From assembly GCF_003946515.1 (NCBI RefSeq), contig NZ_RHOM01000007.1, positions 60,500-124,499 of the forward strand: a DNA stretch of 64,000 nt, written 5' to 3'. Shown piece after piece: positions 8,456-16,207 of the stretch. Both the position numbers and the translations under genes were made by a program. This DNA is from Companilactobacillus zhongbaensis (GTDB lineage: Bacteria; Bacillota; Bacilli; Lactobacillales; Lactobacillaceae). Each line of letters starts with the position of its first letter. Positions within the stretch are counted from its first letter, which is position 1. Below the pieces are notes generated by a model, which worked only from the letters and a program-made list of their open reading frames with translations, had not been told where the DNA came from and did no database searches.

Positions 8456-9319
8456 GTGAAGCACAAAATCGCAATTTTATCTGATATCCATGGCAACGTG
8501 ACGGCTTTGAGAACAGTTCTCAACCAGTTGCAAAGCGAAAATATCACAGATTATTGGTACTTAGGCGATTTGCTGACCCCTGGTCCAGGTGTTAACGAGG
8601 TATTCGATCGGCTAAATGACCTCAATACGACCGTCTTCATTCGTGGTAACTGGGATGATATTGTCGTGCATGTCTTAGCCGATAATGAACAGTATTTGGA
8701 TTTTGACAACGACGGATACGTTCACGTTGCTCGCATGATTGAATACGTCTCCGATACGATAACTGCAGCAAATTTTGAGCAGCTAAAGAATGCACCTACA
8801 TATCAAAATCTATCAATTAACGGTTTAAATTTACAAGTATCACACAACTTTAAACTGAAGAATTCTGGCCATGAATTGCTGCCATACGAGATCCAAGGTA
8901 ACTTTGACGAATTGACGGATGATCAATCGATCGATATGGCTTTTTATGGCCACACACATCATCAAGTAATGCGAACATCTTCAAACGACCAGTTGATCGT
9001 CAATCCAGGCTCGATCGGCGAACCATACACGAGATGGCAAAAGTTCGCCGATAACTTGCGTGCTGAGTATGCGATCATGGAGATCGATTCAACTGGATTG
9101 GCGAACGTGTCGTTTAAACGCGCGTCGTATGATATCAATGATGAATTAGAAATCGCCAAGCAAGCTAAGCTGCCATATCTAGAACTTTATGATTATTTGC
9201 TCCGAACTGGTAAAGCTAGCACACACGATATTAAATCATTAACGAAATACAATCAGCAATACGATTATCGAAGCGATGTCGTTAAGTTCTTTAACAGATT
9301 ACGTAAAAAGCATTTTTAA
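8456..9319 (+). CDS. Calcineurin-like metallophosphoesterase (YfcE/MJ0936-like)
   Basis: 287 residues. The metallophosphoesterase motifs are in order: DIHGN near residue 10, GDLLTPGP near 40, GNWDD near 63, then FYGHTHHQ and VNPGSIGEP. These bind a dimetal centre and would hydrolyse phosphodiesters or phosphomonoesters. The last ~75 residues form a mostly helical extension beyond the usual small phosphodiesterase core. The start is GTG at 8456 with AAGGGGGA upstream, and a TATAAT at 8393-8398 probably belongs to its promoter. Substrate unknown. Confidence 0.85.
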   Translation: MKHKIAILSDIHGNVTALRTVLNQLQSENITDYWYLGDLLTPGPGVNEVFDRLNDLNTTVFIRGNWDDIVVHVLADNEQYLDFDNDGYVHVARMIEYVSDTITAANFEQLKNAPTYQNLSINGLNLQVSHNFKLKNSGHELLPYEIQGNFDELTDDQSIDMAFYGHTHHQVMRTSSNDQLIVNPGSIGEPYTRWQKFADNLRAEYAIMEIDSTGLANVSFKRASYDINDELEIAKQAKLPYLELYDYLLRTGKASTHDIKSLTKYNQQYDYRSDVVKFFNRLRKKHF

Positions 9320-9320
9320 G

Positions 9321-9350
9321 AGACTACTTGGAAAAGAGTAGTCTTTTTCT
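9321..9350 (+). terminator. Rho-independent terminator
   Basis: AGACTACT (9321-9328) pairs with AGTAGTCT (9337-9344) and is followed by a T-rich run. It is placed directly after the phosphoesterase stop codon. Confidence 0.9.
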
Positions 9351-9352
9351 TT

Positions 9353-10116
9353 AAATAACGTTACTTCGTATAATATATATTATGTAACCTTAGATAAGTA
9401 ATGAGCAGTTAATCTTCAAATAGACCCCCTTTTTGGATCTTATTTCATTGATCGACGTTTATCTAGTAATTTAGAATTTTACTTTGAAATTTGATTTCAA
9501 ATAACAATATGCAGCAAAAATATTTCGGTTATCAAAGGTTCTCGAAGGTTTAATTAAAGTTTTGGATTTACAGCAGTCATTTTAAAAATTAGCGTGAGCT
9601 GTAATCGATTTTAACTGAGAACTACTCGCTTAATATTTGAACGTGTCCTTAAAACGCGTCCAATCCCGGTATTGATTGCTGTCATTTTATTTGATTGTTC
9701 CAATCTACGAATTCACGTGATGTTGATTGATATGGTTTAGTTTGACTAATTAGAAATTTTCAAAGGCTGACTAGTTAATGTACAAAAACCCCGTAAAGCC
9801 ATGTAATATAAAGATATGTCATAAATTGTTCCTAGATTACTTTGTATTTAGACAATTGATCATAAAGATGATATTTGCTGAATATCAACGATCAACGAGT
9901 AAAATTACGTTTATTTACATTTCAATCGATATTTCTTTGAAATAGACGTTTTGACCGATTACTTTAAAATTAAGGTAGTAAATTGAGTACTTTCATTAAA
10001 ACTAACATTTTAATGAAAGTGGGTGCCTATTATTTTTTTGACAGATAGTACTTCGAAATTTGTCGAGTATTCTCACGGTACAGATCAAAATAAAAAAGAA
10101 TTGGATGTTCCCACAA
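9353..10116. other. 764-bp stretch without a recognisable gene
   Basis: AT-rich DNA with stops in all frames. Short inverted repeats occur: TTTGAAAT/ATTTCAAA at 9483-9501 and a perfect 13-bp pair at 9989-10020. The motif GCAGTCATTTTA/GCTGTCATTTTA appears twice (about 9570 and 9680). A TTGACA at about 10,038 may be the -35 box of the next gene. It may be decayed coding DNA at the edge of an accessory region; no source gene could be identified. Confidence 0.45.
9989..10020. promoter_or_regulatory. 13-bp perfect inverted repeat upstream of the esterase, possible operator
   Basis: ACTTTCATTAAAA (9989-10001) and TTTTAATGAAAGT (10008-10020) are exact complements with a 6-bp spacer. It lies about 100 bp before the esterase start and just upstream of a TTGACA. 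No T run follows, so it is not an obvious terminator. Its size and symmetry suit a dimeric repressor such as TetR or MarR; the binding protein is unknown. Confidence 0.45.
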
Positions 10117-11079
10117 ATGAAAATTTCAACTGAACAGATCCACCCAGAAATTCGCGAACAAGGTGAACAATTTCGCCAAGGATTACCCTATTTCTCTCTG
10201 GATATTATTAAGCAAATGTATGCAGCTAGGAATGATGTCGTCCCAGACTCTCGTGGGCTTCAAGTTAAAACTGTTTACTTAACGCGAAGTGATGGCTCAA
10301 AATTAAGAGTTTTGATCTATTCTGACGGTGATACCCCTACTTCACCTGTTCCAGGTATTTTGTGGTTTCACGGTGGGGGTTACGCTATGGGACAACCAGA
10401 AGACGAAATTGCGATGATCGAACAATTAGTACTAGCTAGCCGGGGAATAATTTTTGCACCAGACTATACTCTGTCGCTTCAAGCTCCCTATCCTGCCTCC
10501 CTAAATGATGCTTACTTGAGTTTATTGTGGCTCAAGGACGATATTAGTAATTACAATCTCCGCTCTAATCAAATTATCGTTGGTGGTTGTAGTTCTGGAG
10601 GTGGACTTGCCGCAGCATTGTCGCTGTATGCTCGTGATAAAGGTGAAGTTAATATTGCTTTACAGATGCCGATTTATTCAATGTTAGACGATAGAATGGT
10701 CACGGAGTCGATGAAAGACAATGATGCTCCCGTTTGGGGCGAGCGTTCGAATAAAAATGCTTGGGATATTTATTTAGACCATCAATTCAACAGTTCAAAT
10801 GTACCGATTTATGCTGCACCGAATCGAGCTGAAGACTTGTCCAATATGCCGCCGGCCTTGTCATTTGTTGGTACGATTGATCCTTTCTATGATGAAACAG
10901 TCCAATACTTTGAAAAACTAAAAAAAGCTGGCATTTGGACTAACTTGTTAGAAATTCAAGGAGCCTTTCACTGCTTTGATATTTCTGCTCCGGAGTCTCA
11001 ATTAACTAAATCTGCATTTAAATTTTTATCAGGTAACTTGAAATTTGCATTAGATAATTTTTTTGCTGAACAAGACTAG
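10117..11079 (+). CDS. Alpha/beta hydrolase, HSL-type esterase
   Basis: Carboxylesterase of the hormone-sensitive-lipase family. The oxyanion motif HGGG is followed by GYAMGQPEDE; the nucleophile elbow is GGCSSGG; the acid lies in TIDPFYDE and the histidine in GAFHCFD, so the triad is complete. Likely substrates are short acyl esters. I start at the ATG at 10117 (320 residues) because the family begins with the MKIST...IHPEIR stretch; earlier TTG (10060) and ATG (10105) starts are possible and no strong ribosome binding site decides. The upstream inverted repeat suggests repressor control. Confidence 0.85.
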   Translation: MKISTEQIHPEIREQGEQFRQGLPYFSLDIIKQMYAARNDVVPDSRGLQVKTVYLTRSDGSKLRVLIYSDGDTPTSPVPGILWFHGGGYAMGQPEDEIAMIEQLVLASRGIIFAPDYTLSLQAPYPASLNDAYLSLLWLKDDISNYNLRSNQIIVGGCSSGGGLAAALSLYARDKGEVNIALQMPIYSMLDDRMVTESMKDNDAPVWGERSNKNAWDIYLDHQFNSSNVPIYAAPNRAEDLSNMPPALSFVGTIDPFYDETVQYFEKLKKAGIWTNLLEIQGAFHCFDISAPESQLTKSAFKFLSGNLKFALDNFFAEQD

Positions 11080-11083
11080 TAAA

Positions 11084-11118
11084 AAAGAACTTTACCAATT
11101 ACTGGTGGAGTTCTTTTG
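11084..11118 (+). terminator. Rho-independent terminator after the esterase
   Basis: AAAGAACT (11084-11091) pairs with AGTTCTTT (11109-11116), with inner pairing ACCA/TGGT. It follows the esterase stop codon by a few bases. Confidence 0.75.
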
Positions 11119-11214
11119 ATTTGATAATTATTGTCATTGTCAATCATTACCAATTATTTGAGTTTGTTAAATTTTATCCCAATTGATTCCATTAAGTATA
11201 ATCAATGGTATATT

Positions 11215-11232
11215 TGTACGAAATGTTGTACA
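11215..11232 (+). promoter_or_regulatory. YefM-type operator: two TGTAC hexamers 12 bp apart
   Basis: TGTACG (11215-11220) and TGTACA (11227-11232) have a centre-to-centre distance of 12 bp, the arrangement described for the E. coli yefM-yoeB operator. A further TGTACC occurs at 11254-11259, just before the antitoxin ribosome binding site. The antitoxin, and the toxin-antitoxin complex, would bind here to autorepress. The hexamers are seen; the function is inferred from the family. Confidence 0.65.
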
Positions 11233-11273
11233 ATTCACTTTAGGAATAATACTTGTACCAAAAAGGAGTCTTG

Positions 11274-11558
11274 ATGATGGCTACTACTGCTACAAACATT
11301 TCTGAGGCAAGAAAAAATTTAAAAAAGTTAACTGATGATGTTGTGGACTATGACGATCAAGTTATTATTACTAAACCTAAAAACCGTAATGTAGTGATTA
11401 TGTCCGAAAAAGAGTACCAATCTTGGAAAGAAACAATGTATTTACTAGGGACAGAAGCTAATCGTAAAAATTTGGATGAGTCCATAGGTCAGTTAAACAA
11501 TAGTAAGATTAAGACTTTATCCAAAGAAGAATGGGACAAGCTTTCTGATGAAGATTAA
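11274..11558 (+). CDS. yefM: Type II antitoxin, Phd/YefM family
   Basis: Antitoxin of 94 residues that neutralises the adjacent RNase toxin and represses the operon. The N-terminal part (TNISEARKNLKKLTDDV) is the Phd/YefM dimerisation and DNA-binding fold, followed by ITKPKNRNVVIMSEKEYQSW. The acidic C-terminal tail would wrap the toxin. The ATG pair at 11274/11277 follows AAAGGAG (11261-11267); a TTG at 11253 in the same frame contains that site and is rejected. The gene overlaps the toxin start by 11 bp, as is usual for coupled toxin-antitoxin genes. Confidence 0.93.
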   Translation: MMATTATNISEARKNLKKLTDDVVDYDDQVIITKPKNRNVVIMSEKEYQSWKETMYLLGTEANRKNLDESIGQLNNSKIKTLSKEEWDKLSDED

Positions 11559-11811
11559 TCAAGTGTGCTTTACCGTCAATGCTTTAGCTGATTACCAATA
11601 TTGGCAAAAACAAGATAGAAAGACTTTAAATGTTTTGAATCGAATAATTAATGATATTATTCGCCACCCTTTCACAGGTATTGGTAAACCTGAGCCTTTG
11701 AAGTACAAGCTAGAAAATTATTGGTCTAGAAGAATTAATAAGAGTGATCGGATTGTCTATACTATTACAAAAGATTCCGTGATAATTATTCAATGTCGCT
11801 ATCATTATTAA
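11548..11811 (+). CDS. yoeB: Type II toxin, YoeB/Txe family mRNA interferase
   Basis: 87-residue RelE-superfamily toxin that cleaves mRNA on the ribosome. The family pattern is intact: NRIINDIIRHPFTGIGKPEPLKY, WSRRINKSDRIVYTI, and the terminal CRYHY carrying the catalytic His-Tyr pair. The arginines and the glutamate before PLKY match active YoeB, so it should be functional. It is translated from an ATG inside the antitoxin gene and is followed by a strong terminator. Confidence 0.94.
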   Translation: MKINQVCFTVNALADYQYWQKQDRKTLNVLNRIINDIIRHPFTGIGKPEPLKYKLENYWSRRINKSDRIVYTITKDSVIIIQCRYHY

Positions 11812-11836
11812 TGTATTTGGAAGCATGAAAATTAAA

Positions 11837-11871
11837 AGCCAATCAGCTCATAAGAGTTGGTTGGCTTTTTT
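11837..11871 (+). terminator. Rho-independent terminator of the toxin-antitoxin operon
   Basis: A 13-bp stem between 11837-11849 and 11854-11866 (AGCCAATCAGCTC with GAGTTGGTTGGCT) has a 4-nt loop and a T run. Confidence 0.9.
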
Positions 11872-11980
11872 AACTTAATTTTGCAATAGCCTAGTCTAAG
11901 CAAATTTAACTAAAATAGAATGATTATTAAAAGGTGAAAATTTGCAATTTTATTTTTTGAAAAACATAAAACAGCAGCAT

Positions 11981-12008
11981 TTGACATTTCGATGATTCGC
12001 GATACGAT
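11981..12008 (+). promoter_or_regulatory. Promoter of the ArsR gene, probably giving a leaderless mRNA
   Basis: TTGACA (11981-11986), a 16-bp spacer and TACGAT (12003-12008) form a good promoter. The expected start site, about 7 nt after the -10, coincides with the ATG at 12015, and no ribosome binding site is seen before that ATG. Confidence 0.5.
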
Positions 12009-12014
12009 GAACTC

Positions 12015-12335
12015 ATGAATGTTAATGCAAAATTATTTATGGCTTTGTCCAATCAAACTAGGTTAAATATTTTACAGTGGTTAAAAGACCCAGAAAAAGA
12101 AATTACATCCGTATCTAGTGAGGAAGTACGATACATGATGAAAGAAAAAGGAGGAATATGTGTTGCTGATATTGCTGAAAACGCTGGTTTGGCGCAATCA
12201 ACTATATCCAAGTATTTGAGTGATCTTCACAATTGCGGTCTTCTGATTTCTGAACGACATGGTAAATGGACTTACTATCGTCGAAATGAAGAAAATATTC
12301 AAGAGTTATCCAAATATATTGCAAAAGAACTTTAA
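12015..12335 (+). CDS. ArsR/SmtB-family transcriptional regulator
   Basis: 106-residue winged-helix repressor. The N-terminus (AKLFMALSNQTRLNILQWL) and the recognition helix region (ICVADIAENAGLAQSTISKYLSDL) followed by GLLISERHGKWTYYRR are classical for the family. The usual CxC metal motif of arsenic sensors is replaced by ICVAD with a single cysteine, so the signal is unlikely to be arsenite by the standard site. The gene faces the same way as the arginase-family gene 82 bp downstream and may regulate it or itself. The start lacks a ribosome binding site. Confidence 0.88.
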   Translation: MNVNAKLFMALSNQTRLNILQWLKDPEKEITSVSSEEVRYMMKEKGGICVADIAENAGLAQSTISKYLSDLHNCGLLISERHGKWTYYRRNEENIQELSKYIAKEL

Positions 12336-12417
12336 GAAGACTTAGTTGCTGATTAAGGTTTTTTTATTTAAGCATTCATATCGACAAATCTAGATATATA
12401 ATACTAAGGAGATTTTT

Positions 12418-13272
12418 ATGTCTAATAATTTAAGAATAGTTTTACCACAATGGCAAGGTGGTATGAACCCCAATTATCGTTTAGGAGCTAAATTGCTAAA
12501 TGCATTGGTTCCAGAAAGTCAGAAAACTGAAACATTAGAGATACCAGTTTCTGATAAGAGGCACTCTGCTGACACTGTTGTTGATGAAGAAGAAAGTTTA
12601 CTAAACCAGATGGAGACTACCTTTGATACCCTATCCTTAAAAGATCCAGATAAGGTGATCACTCTTGGTGGTGATTGTTCGATTTCTGAAGCACCATTTG
12701 ATTACTTGCATGGCAAGTACCCTAATAATTTTGGTGTAATTTGGTTAGATGCTCATCCAGATGTTTCTGATCCATCAACCTCTCGTCATATACACGAGAT
12801 AGTTGCAGCAAATTTGATGCATAAGGGCGCTGAAAAGTTCAACAAACAAGTCAAGAACCCTATCGAACCAAAGAATTTCTTGTTTGCAGGACTAAAATAT
12901 GAAGAATTACGTCCAATGGACCAGTTGATCAAAGAATTAGATATGTCGTACATCGTACCTGAAGAACTTAAGAAAGATAGCCAACCAATTTTAGATTGGA
13001 TCAACAAAAACAATATGAAACATATCGCCATTCATCTTGATTTGGATGTTCTTGATCCCGATGACTTTAGAGAAACCATTCCGTCAGAAGTTGGCATTGA
13101 TCGTAGTAAATTTCCTTATGCTATCGGATCACTAAAGCTTGCAGAACTGCTTCGTTTACTCAAAGATATCGATAATAATACCGATGTAGTTGGTATGTCC
13201 ATGGCTGAACACATGCCTTGGGATGATATTAATCTCCATAACGGATTATCTGAACTAACTATTTTTGAATAA
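12418..13272 (+). CDS. Arginase/agmatinase-family (ureohydrolase) enzyme
   Basis: 284 residues with the ureohydrolase metal motifs GGDCSIS, WLDAHPDVS and HLDLDVLDPDDF. The first motif carries Cys where most arginases have His (GGDHS); the aspartates of the other two motifs are intact, so a binuclear Mn site is likely. The final SMAEHMPWDD resembles the family pattern around the last active-site acid. Substrate could be arginine, agmatine or another guanidino compound; it is not clearly a standard RocF or SpeB. An AAGGAG ribosome binding site precedes the ATG. No arginine catabolic genes flank it. Confidence 0.82.
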   Translation: MSNNLRIVLPQWQGGMNPNYRLGAKLLNALVPESQKTETLEIPVSDKRHSADTVVDEEESLLNQMETTFDTLSLKDPDKVITLGGDCSISEAPFDYLHGKYPNNFGVIWLDAHPDVSDPSTSRHIHEIVAANLMHKGAEKFNKQVKNPIEPKNFLFAGLKYEELRPMDQLIKELDMSYIVPEELKKDSQPILDWINKNNMKHIAIHLDLDVLDPDDFRETIPSEVGIDRSKFPYAIGSLKLAELLRLLKDIDNNTDVVGMSMAEHMPWDDINLHNGLSELTIFE

Positions 13273-13313
13273 TTCACTAAATTATTGTATCGACTGTAAT
13301 TTTTTAAAAGAAG

Positions 13314-13342
13314 AGCTGTTGAACCGTTGAACAGCTTTTTTT
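13314..13342 (+). terminator. Rho-independent terminator after the arginase-family gene
   Basis: AGCTGTT (13314-13320) pairs with AACAGCT (13330-13336), followed by T residues to 13342. Confidence 0.85.
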
Positions 13343-13402
13343 GCTGTTCATAATTATTGCCCTCGAGATAAGTTCCAAATATTTCAGTTATTGTTTTTGC
13401 AA
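13337..13402. repeat. Imperfect ~65-bp repeat, copy 1
   Basis: This stretch aligns by eye at roughly 70% identity with 16086-16151. The best-kept part is TTCCAAAT-TTTCAGT-AT-GTTTT. Both copies lie immediately after a rho-independent terminator. Read on the minus strand both give the peptide KTITExFG, which could be the end of a lost gene. Confidence 0.45.
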
Positions 13403-13413
13403 CCACCGAAAGA

Positions 13414-13450
13414 AACCTCGTAAGTCTGAGATAATCAAACTTACGAGGTT
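13414..13450. terminator. 12-bp perfect hairpin after the TetR gene, possible bidirectional terminator
   Basis: AACCTCGTAAGT (13414-13425) and ACTTACGAGGTT (13439-13450) are exact complements around a 13-nt loop. It lies 55 bp beyond the TetR stop codon. The flanking T runs are weak on both strands, so termination is probable but not certain. Confidence 0.55.
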
Positions 13451-13504
13451 GAGTTTTCGATTAGAAGAAAATTCAATAGTTATATAACTTAAACACTTGG
13501 TTTT

Positions 13505-14095
13505 TTATTGCTTTGAATTAACTGCTTTGATTTCACTATTTCGAATATTAAAAAAGAACACGGCAATTTGTTTTGTATTATATTCAGGATGAATGCTCCA
13601 GAATTTGATGATCCCAATCAATCCGGAGATCTCATAATACGACAGTAATTCTGACTCAAAATTATCAGAATTTATCCCTAACATGGGGTGAGATATTTTT
13701 TCACGATTCAGTAAGTAATCCATCAGTTTATTAGTAAAATTAGGGTCCCCTTTCCTGTCCAATAGGATCCGCATGAGAGTCAGATTGCTCTTGAATACAT
13801 TTAAGAAATTCATCAGGATCTTTACCCCATCATCTCTTTGTTCGCGAGGTTTACGCAGCTGTTTGATCATTTCTTGATGTGGTTGCAGTAAGTCTTGAAA
13901 AAAATCTTGCTCGATTCTTTCTAAGATATCCCATTTATCTTCAAAATGGCGGTAAATCGTAACTCGGTTCATCTTAGATTGTTGGGCAATTTGTTCAAGT
14001 GTAATGTCCTTAAGCTCATGTGTATGCAGTAGTTCTAATAAACTTTCTTTAATGATTCTTTCTGTTTTACTATTTTTATCTTGATATTTATTCAA
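13505..14095 (-). CDS. TetR/AcrR-family transcriptional regulator
   Basis: The N-terminal helix-turn-helix runs SKTERIIKESLLELLHTHELKDITLEQIAQQSKMNRVTIYRHFEDKWDIL, a textbook TetR domain; the rest is a helical ligand-binding/dimerisation domain (TetR_C-like) containing the NREKISHPML region. I start at the TTG at 14095 because CGGAG lies 9 nt upstream; a longer TTG start at 14143 lacks a ribosome binding site. It is divergent from the hydrolase-oxidoreductase pair, sharing an 89-bp promoter region, so it probably represses that pair. The ligand is unknown. Confidence 0.88.
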   Translation of the reverse strand: MNKYQDKNSKTERIIKESLLELLHTHELKDITLEQIAQQSKMNRVTIYRHFEDKWDILERIEQDFFQDLLQPHQEMIKQLRKPREQRDDGVKILMNFLNVFKSNLTLMRILLDRKGDPNFTNKLMDYLLNREKISHPMLGINSDNFESELLSYYEISGLIGIIKFWSIHPEYNTKQIAVFFFNIRNSEIKAVNSKQ

Positions 14096-14184
14096 AATGC
14101 AACACTCCGTATAATTTTGTAGTTCAAGTATAACTCCTTTCAATATAGAATGCTTTATATCAAAACAACAAAGGAGCGATAAAT

Positions 14185-15351
14185 ATGGAAAAACAAAATT
14201 TAAATAAAACTTGGTCAGAATATAAATTTAACGATAATATCTTACAAGATGCACTTTTTAAGCACGTAATCGATTTAATGCCTTATCGCATGAGTGACGA
14301 AGGTGAAGTGTTAGAAGCGATGATGAATATTCAAGAAAATGATGAAGAATCATGGATAGATACTTGGAGTTCATTGGCAGCTAGATTACAAACGAGAGCA
14401 GAGAATTTTGAGCGTAAAGGAAAATTGGTTAGTGCTGCTAGCAGTTATCTTAGAGCCTCAACTTATTGGCGTGTGTCATTGATGTATTTCAGTAAAACAG
14501 ATGACAAACGCATGGTCGATTACTCGAAAAAGAGTCAGGATTGCTTTGATAAAGCACTGGTTTACGGCGAATATCCTGGTGAAGCAATTCAAATACCCTA
14601 CGAAAAAACTTTTCTTCCTGGACATTTCTATCGATCACCAAAAGCTGGTAATAAAGCCCCGTTATTGATTGTCGTCCCTGGACGTGATACTTGGGCGGAC
14701 GATACAATGTGGGTAATCAGAGGTGCGTTACAAAGAGGTTTCCATGCTCTGACCTTTGATGGTCCTGGTCAAGGAATGGCATTAAGGTTACAAAATTTGA
14801 AGTTTAGACCGGATTCTGAGAACGTAATGACACCTGTTATTGATTTTGCTGAACAGATCGAAGGTGTTGATGTGGATCATATCGGTGCAATTGGATTGAG
14901 TTTTGGTGGATTCATGCTCCCAAGAGCGACAGCGTTCGATGATCGACTCAGTGTTTCAATCACTGACCCCGGCAATTTAAATTGGGGTGGTATGATTTCT
15001 GAGCGTCTGGAAAAATTGTTGCAAATACCAGAAAAAGTTCGCCCACAAATGATGGATTTTATGCTGAAGGATTATGAGTGGAAACACGATGCTACTGATC
15101 AGACAATCATCCATGAACTGAAAAAATATGATAACAGAGACATTATTGATCAAGTGAAGACAAAAACGCTAGTACTAGATGGTTCTGCTGATGTATCTTC
15201 GGGAACGGCTGAACAGTTTTTCGAAGCTTTGACCTGCCCTAAGGACTATTTGTTGTTTGACGAACAAACCACTGCTGAACAGCACACGCAAATGGGTGGA
15301 TACTTAACGGCTACAGAATATATCATGGATTGGCTTGAAGATAATATCTAG
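14185..15351 (+). CDS. Alpha/beta hydrolase of the FrsA/DUF1100-like type
   Basis: 388 residues. An N-terminal helical part (1-130) precedes the hydrolase core, in which the nucleophile elbow is GLSFGG near residue 245, the acid probably lies in VLDGSADVSSG and the histidine in TAEQHTQMGG. FDGPGQG upstream of the nucleophile is typical of this family, whose members include 2,6-dihydropseudooxynicotine hydrolase and FrsA-type esterases. CAAAGGAG lies 8 nt before the ATG. It is followed 12 bp later by an NAD(P)-binding protein and is divergent from a TetR gene, suggesting an inducible detoxification or catabolic pair. Confidence 0.83.
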   Translation: MEKQNLNKTWSEYKFNDNILQDALFKHVIDLMPYRMSDEGEVLEAMMNIQENDEESWIDTWSSLAARLQTRAENFERKGKLVSAASSYLRASTYWRVSLMYFSKTDDKRMVDYSKKSQDCFDKALVYGEYPGEAIQIPYEKTFLPGHFYRSPKAGNKAPLLIVVPGRDTWADDTMWVIRGALQRGFHALTFDGPGQGMALRLQNLKFRPDSENVMTPVIDFAEQIEGVDVDHIGAIGLSFGGFMLPRATAFDDRLSVSITDPGNLNWGGMISERLEKLLQIPEKVRPQMMDFMLKDYEWKHDATDQTIIHELKKYDNRDIIDQVKTKTLVLDGSADVSSGTAEQFFEALTCPKDYLLFDEQTTAEQHTQMGGYLTATEYIMDWLEDNI

Positions 15352-15363
15352 GAGTTGGAAACT

Positions 15364-16008
15364 ATGAAAATTATGATTATTGGGGCTACTGGTAGAACTG
15401 GAAAAGAACTAGTATCATTGGCTTTGAATCAAGGAAACGAAGTTGTAGCATTTGTTCGACACCCTCAAAAAATATCACCTGCGGAGAATTTAACTGTAGT
15501 ACAAGGTGAATTGACCAACACATCATTATTGTCAGAGTCTTTGGTCGGATGTGATGCTGTCTTAGTAACACTCGGAAATTCAATCTCGAATAGTAGTGCC
15601 AGTTTATTTTCATTTGCAATTCCTAATATCATTGAGGCGATGTCAATTAGCAAGGTAAAACGGATTATTTCTCTTTCGGCACTCGGAGTTGGTAGTACTT
15701 ACCAAAATACTCGTTATCCATATCGACTAGGTGCTACGACTTTTTTAAAGGGGAATTTTGCCGATCACGAAGCTGGTGAAGCAAAACTTAGGACGTCTAA
15801 ATTAATTTGGACAACGATTCACCCTGGTCCATTATTCAATGGAAACGCAACTGAAAATCCAACAGTCAAGATTGCTACTAATAGTATCAAAATGCCAAGA
15901 GCGCCACGAACATATCGTGAAGATGTCGCTAAAGTGATGTTAGATAGCGTAAACGATAAACGTACTTTTGGCCAAAAGATATTAATGTGTTCCAAACAAG
16001 CAAATTAA
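15364..16008 (+). CDS. NAD(P)-binding oxidoreductase, NmrA/atypical SDR-like
   Basis: 214-residue Rossmann protein beginning MKIMIIGATGRTGKELV, the GATGxxG dinucleotide motif of atypical short-chain dehydrogenases and NmrA-like proteins. VRHPQKI supports NADP preference, and the later VKRIISLSALG and TIHPGPLFNG stretches fit NAD(P)H-binding family 13. The canonical YxxxK pair is absent. The ATG at 15364 follows GGAG (15351-15354) by 9 nt; a TTG at 15355 directly abuts that site and is rejected. Co-transcription with the preceding hydrolase is likely. Confidence 0.83.
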   Translation: MKIMIIGATGRTGKELVSLALNQGNEVVAFVRHPQKISPAENLTVVQGELTNTSLLSESLVGCDAVLVTLGNSISNSSASLFSFAIPNIIEAMSISKVKRIISLSALGVGSTYQNTRYPYRLGATTFLKGNFADHEAGEAKLRTSKLIWTTIHPGPLFNGNATENPTVKIATNSIKMPRAPRTYREDVAKVMLDSVNDKRTFGQKILMCSKQAN

Positions 16009-16063
16009 TTAATTTTTAGATGATGATTGAAACAAATTTGCTGCCAATTTAATTTTTTAAAAA

Positions 16064-16090
16064 AGAGCCGTTCAAGTGACGACTCTTTTT
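16064..16090 (+). terminator. Rho-independent terminator
   Basis: AGAGCCGT (16064-16071) pairs with ACGACTCT (16079-16086) with one mismatch, followed by five T residues. It ends the TetR-controlled operon. Confidence 0.8.
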
Positions 16091-16151
16091 AGCTATTTAT
16101 GATTTTTGCTTTCAAATTAATTTCCAAATGTTTCAGTAATGGTTTTCCTAT
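16086..16151. repeat. Imperfect ~65-bp repeat, copy 2
   Basis: Counterpart of 13337-13402, again directly downstream of a terminator. The two copies bracket the TetR-hydrolase-oxidoreductase block. Confidence 0.45.
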
Positions 16152-16207
16152 TTGAGTAAAACAGGTATCATATTTACATATAGAACATACGTTTGGAGAA
16201 AGCCATT

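Noticed and set aside
9361..9392. Sequence resembling loxP (ACTTCGTATAAT followed by an AT-rich palindrome)
   Set aside because: Only one arm matches over a short length and the other arm does not; most likely chance in AT-rich DNA.
13116..13406. 96-aa minus-strand ORF over the end of the arginase-family gene
   Set aside because: It runs antisense through a well-supported gene and a terminator; only its first few codons overlap the flanking repeat.
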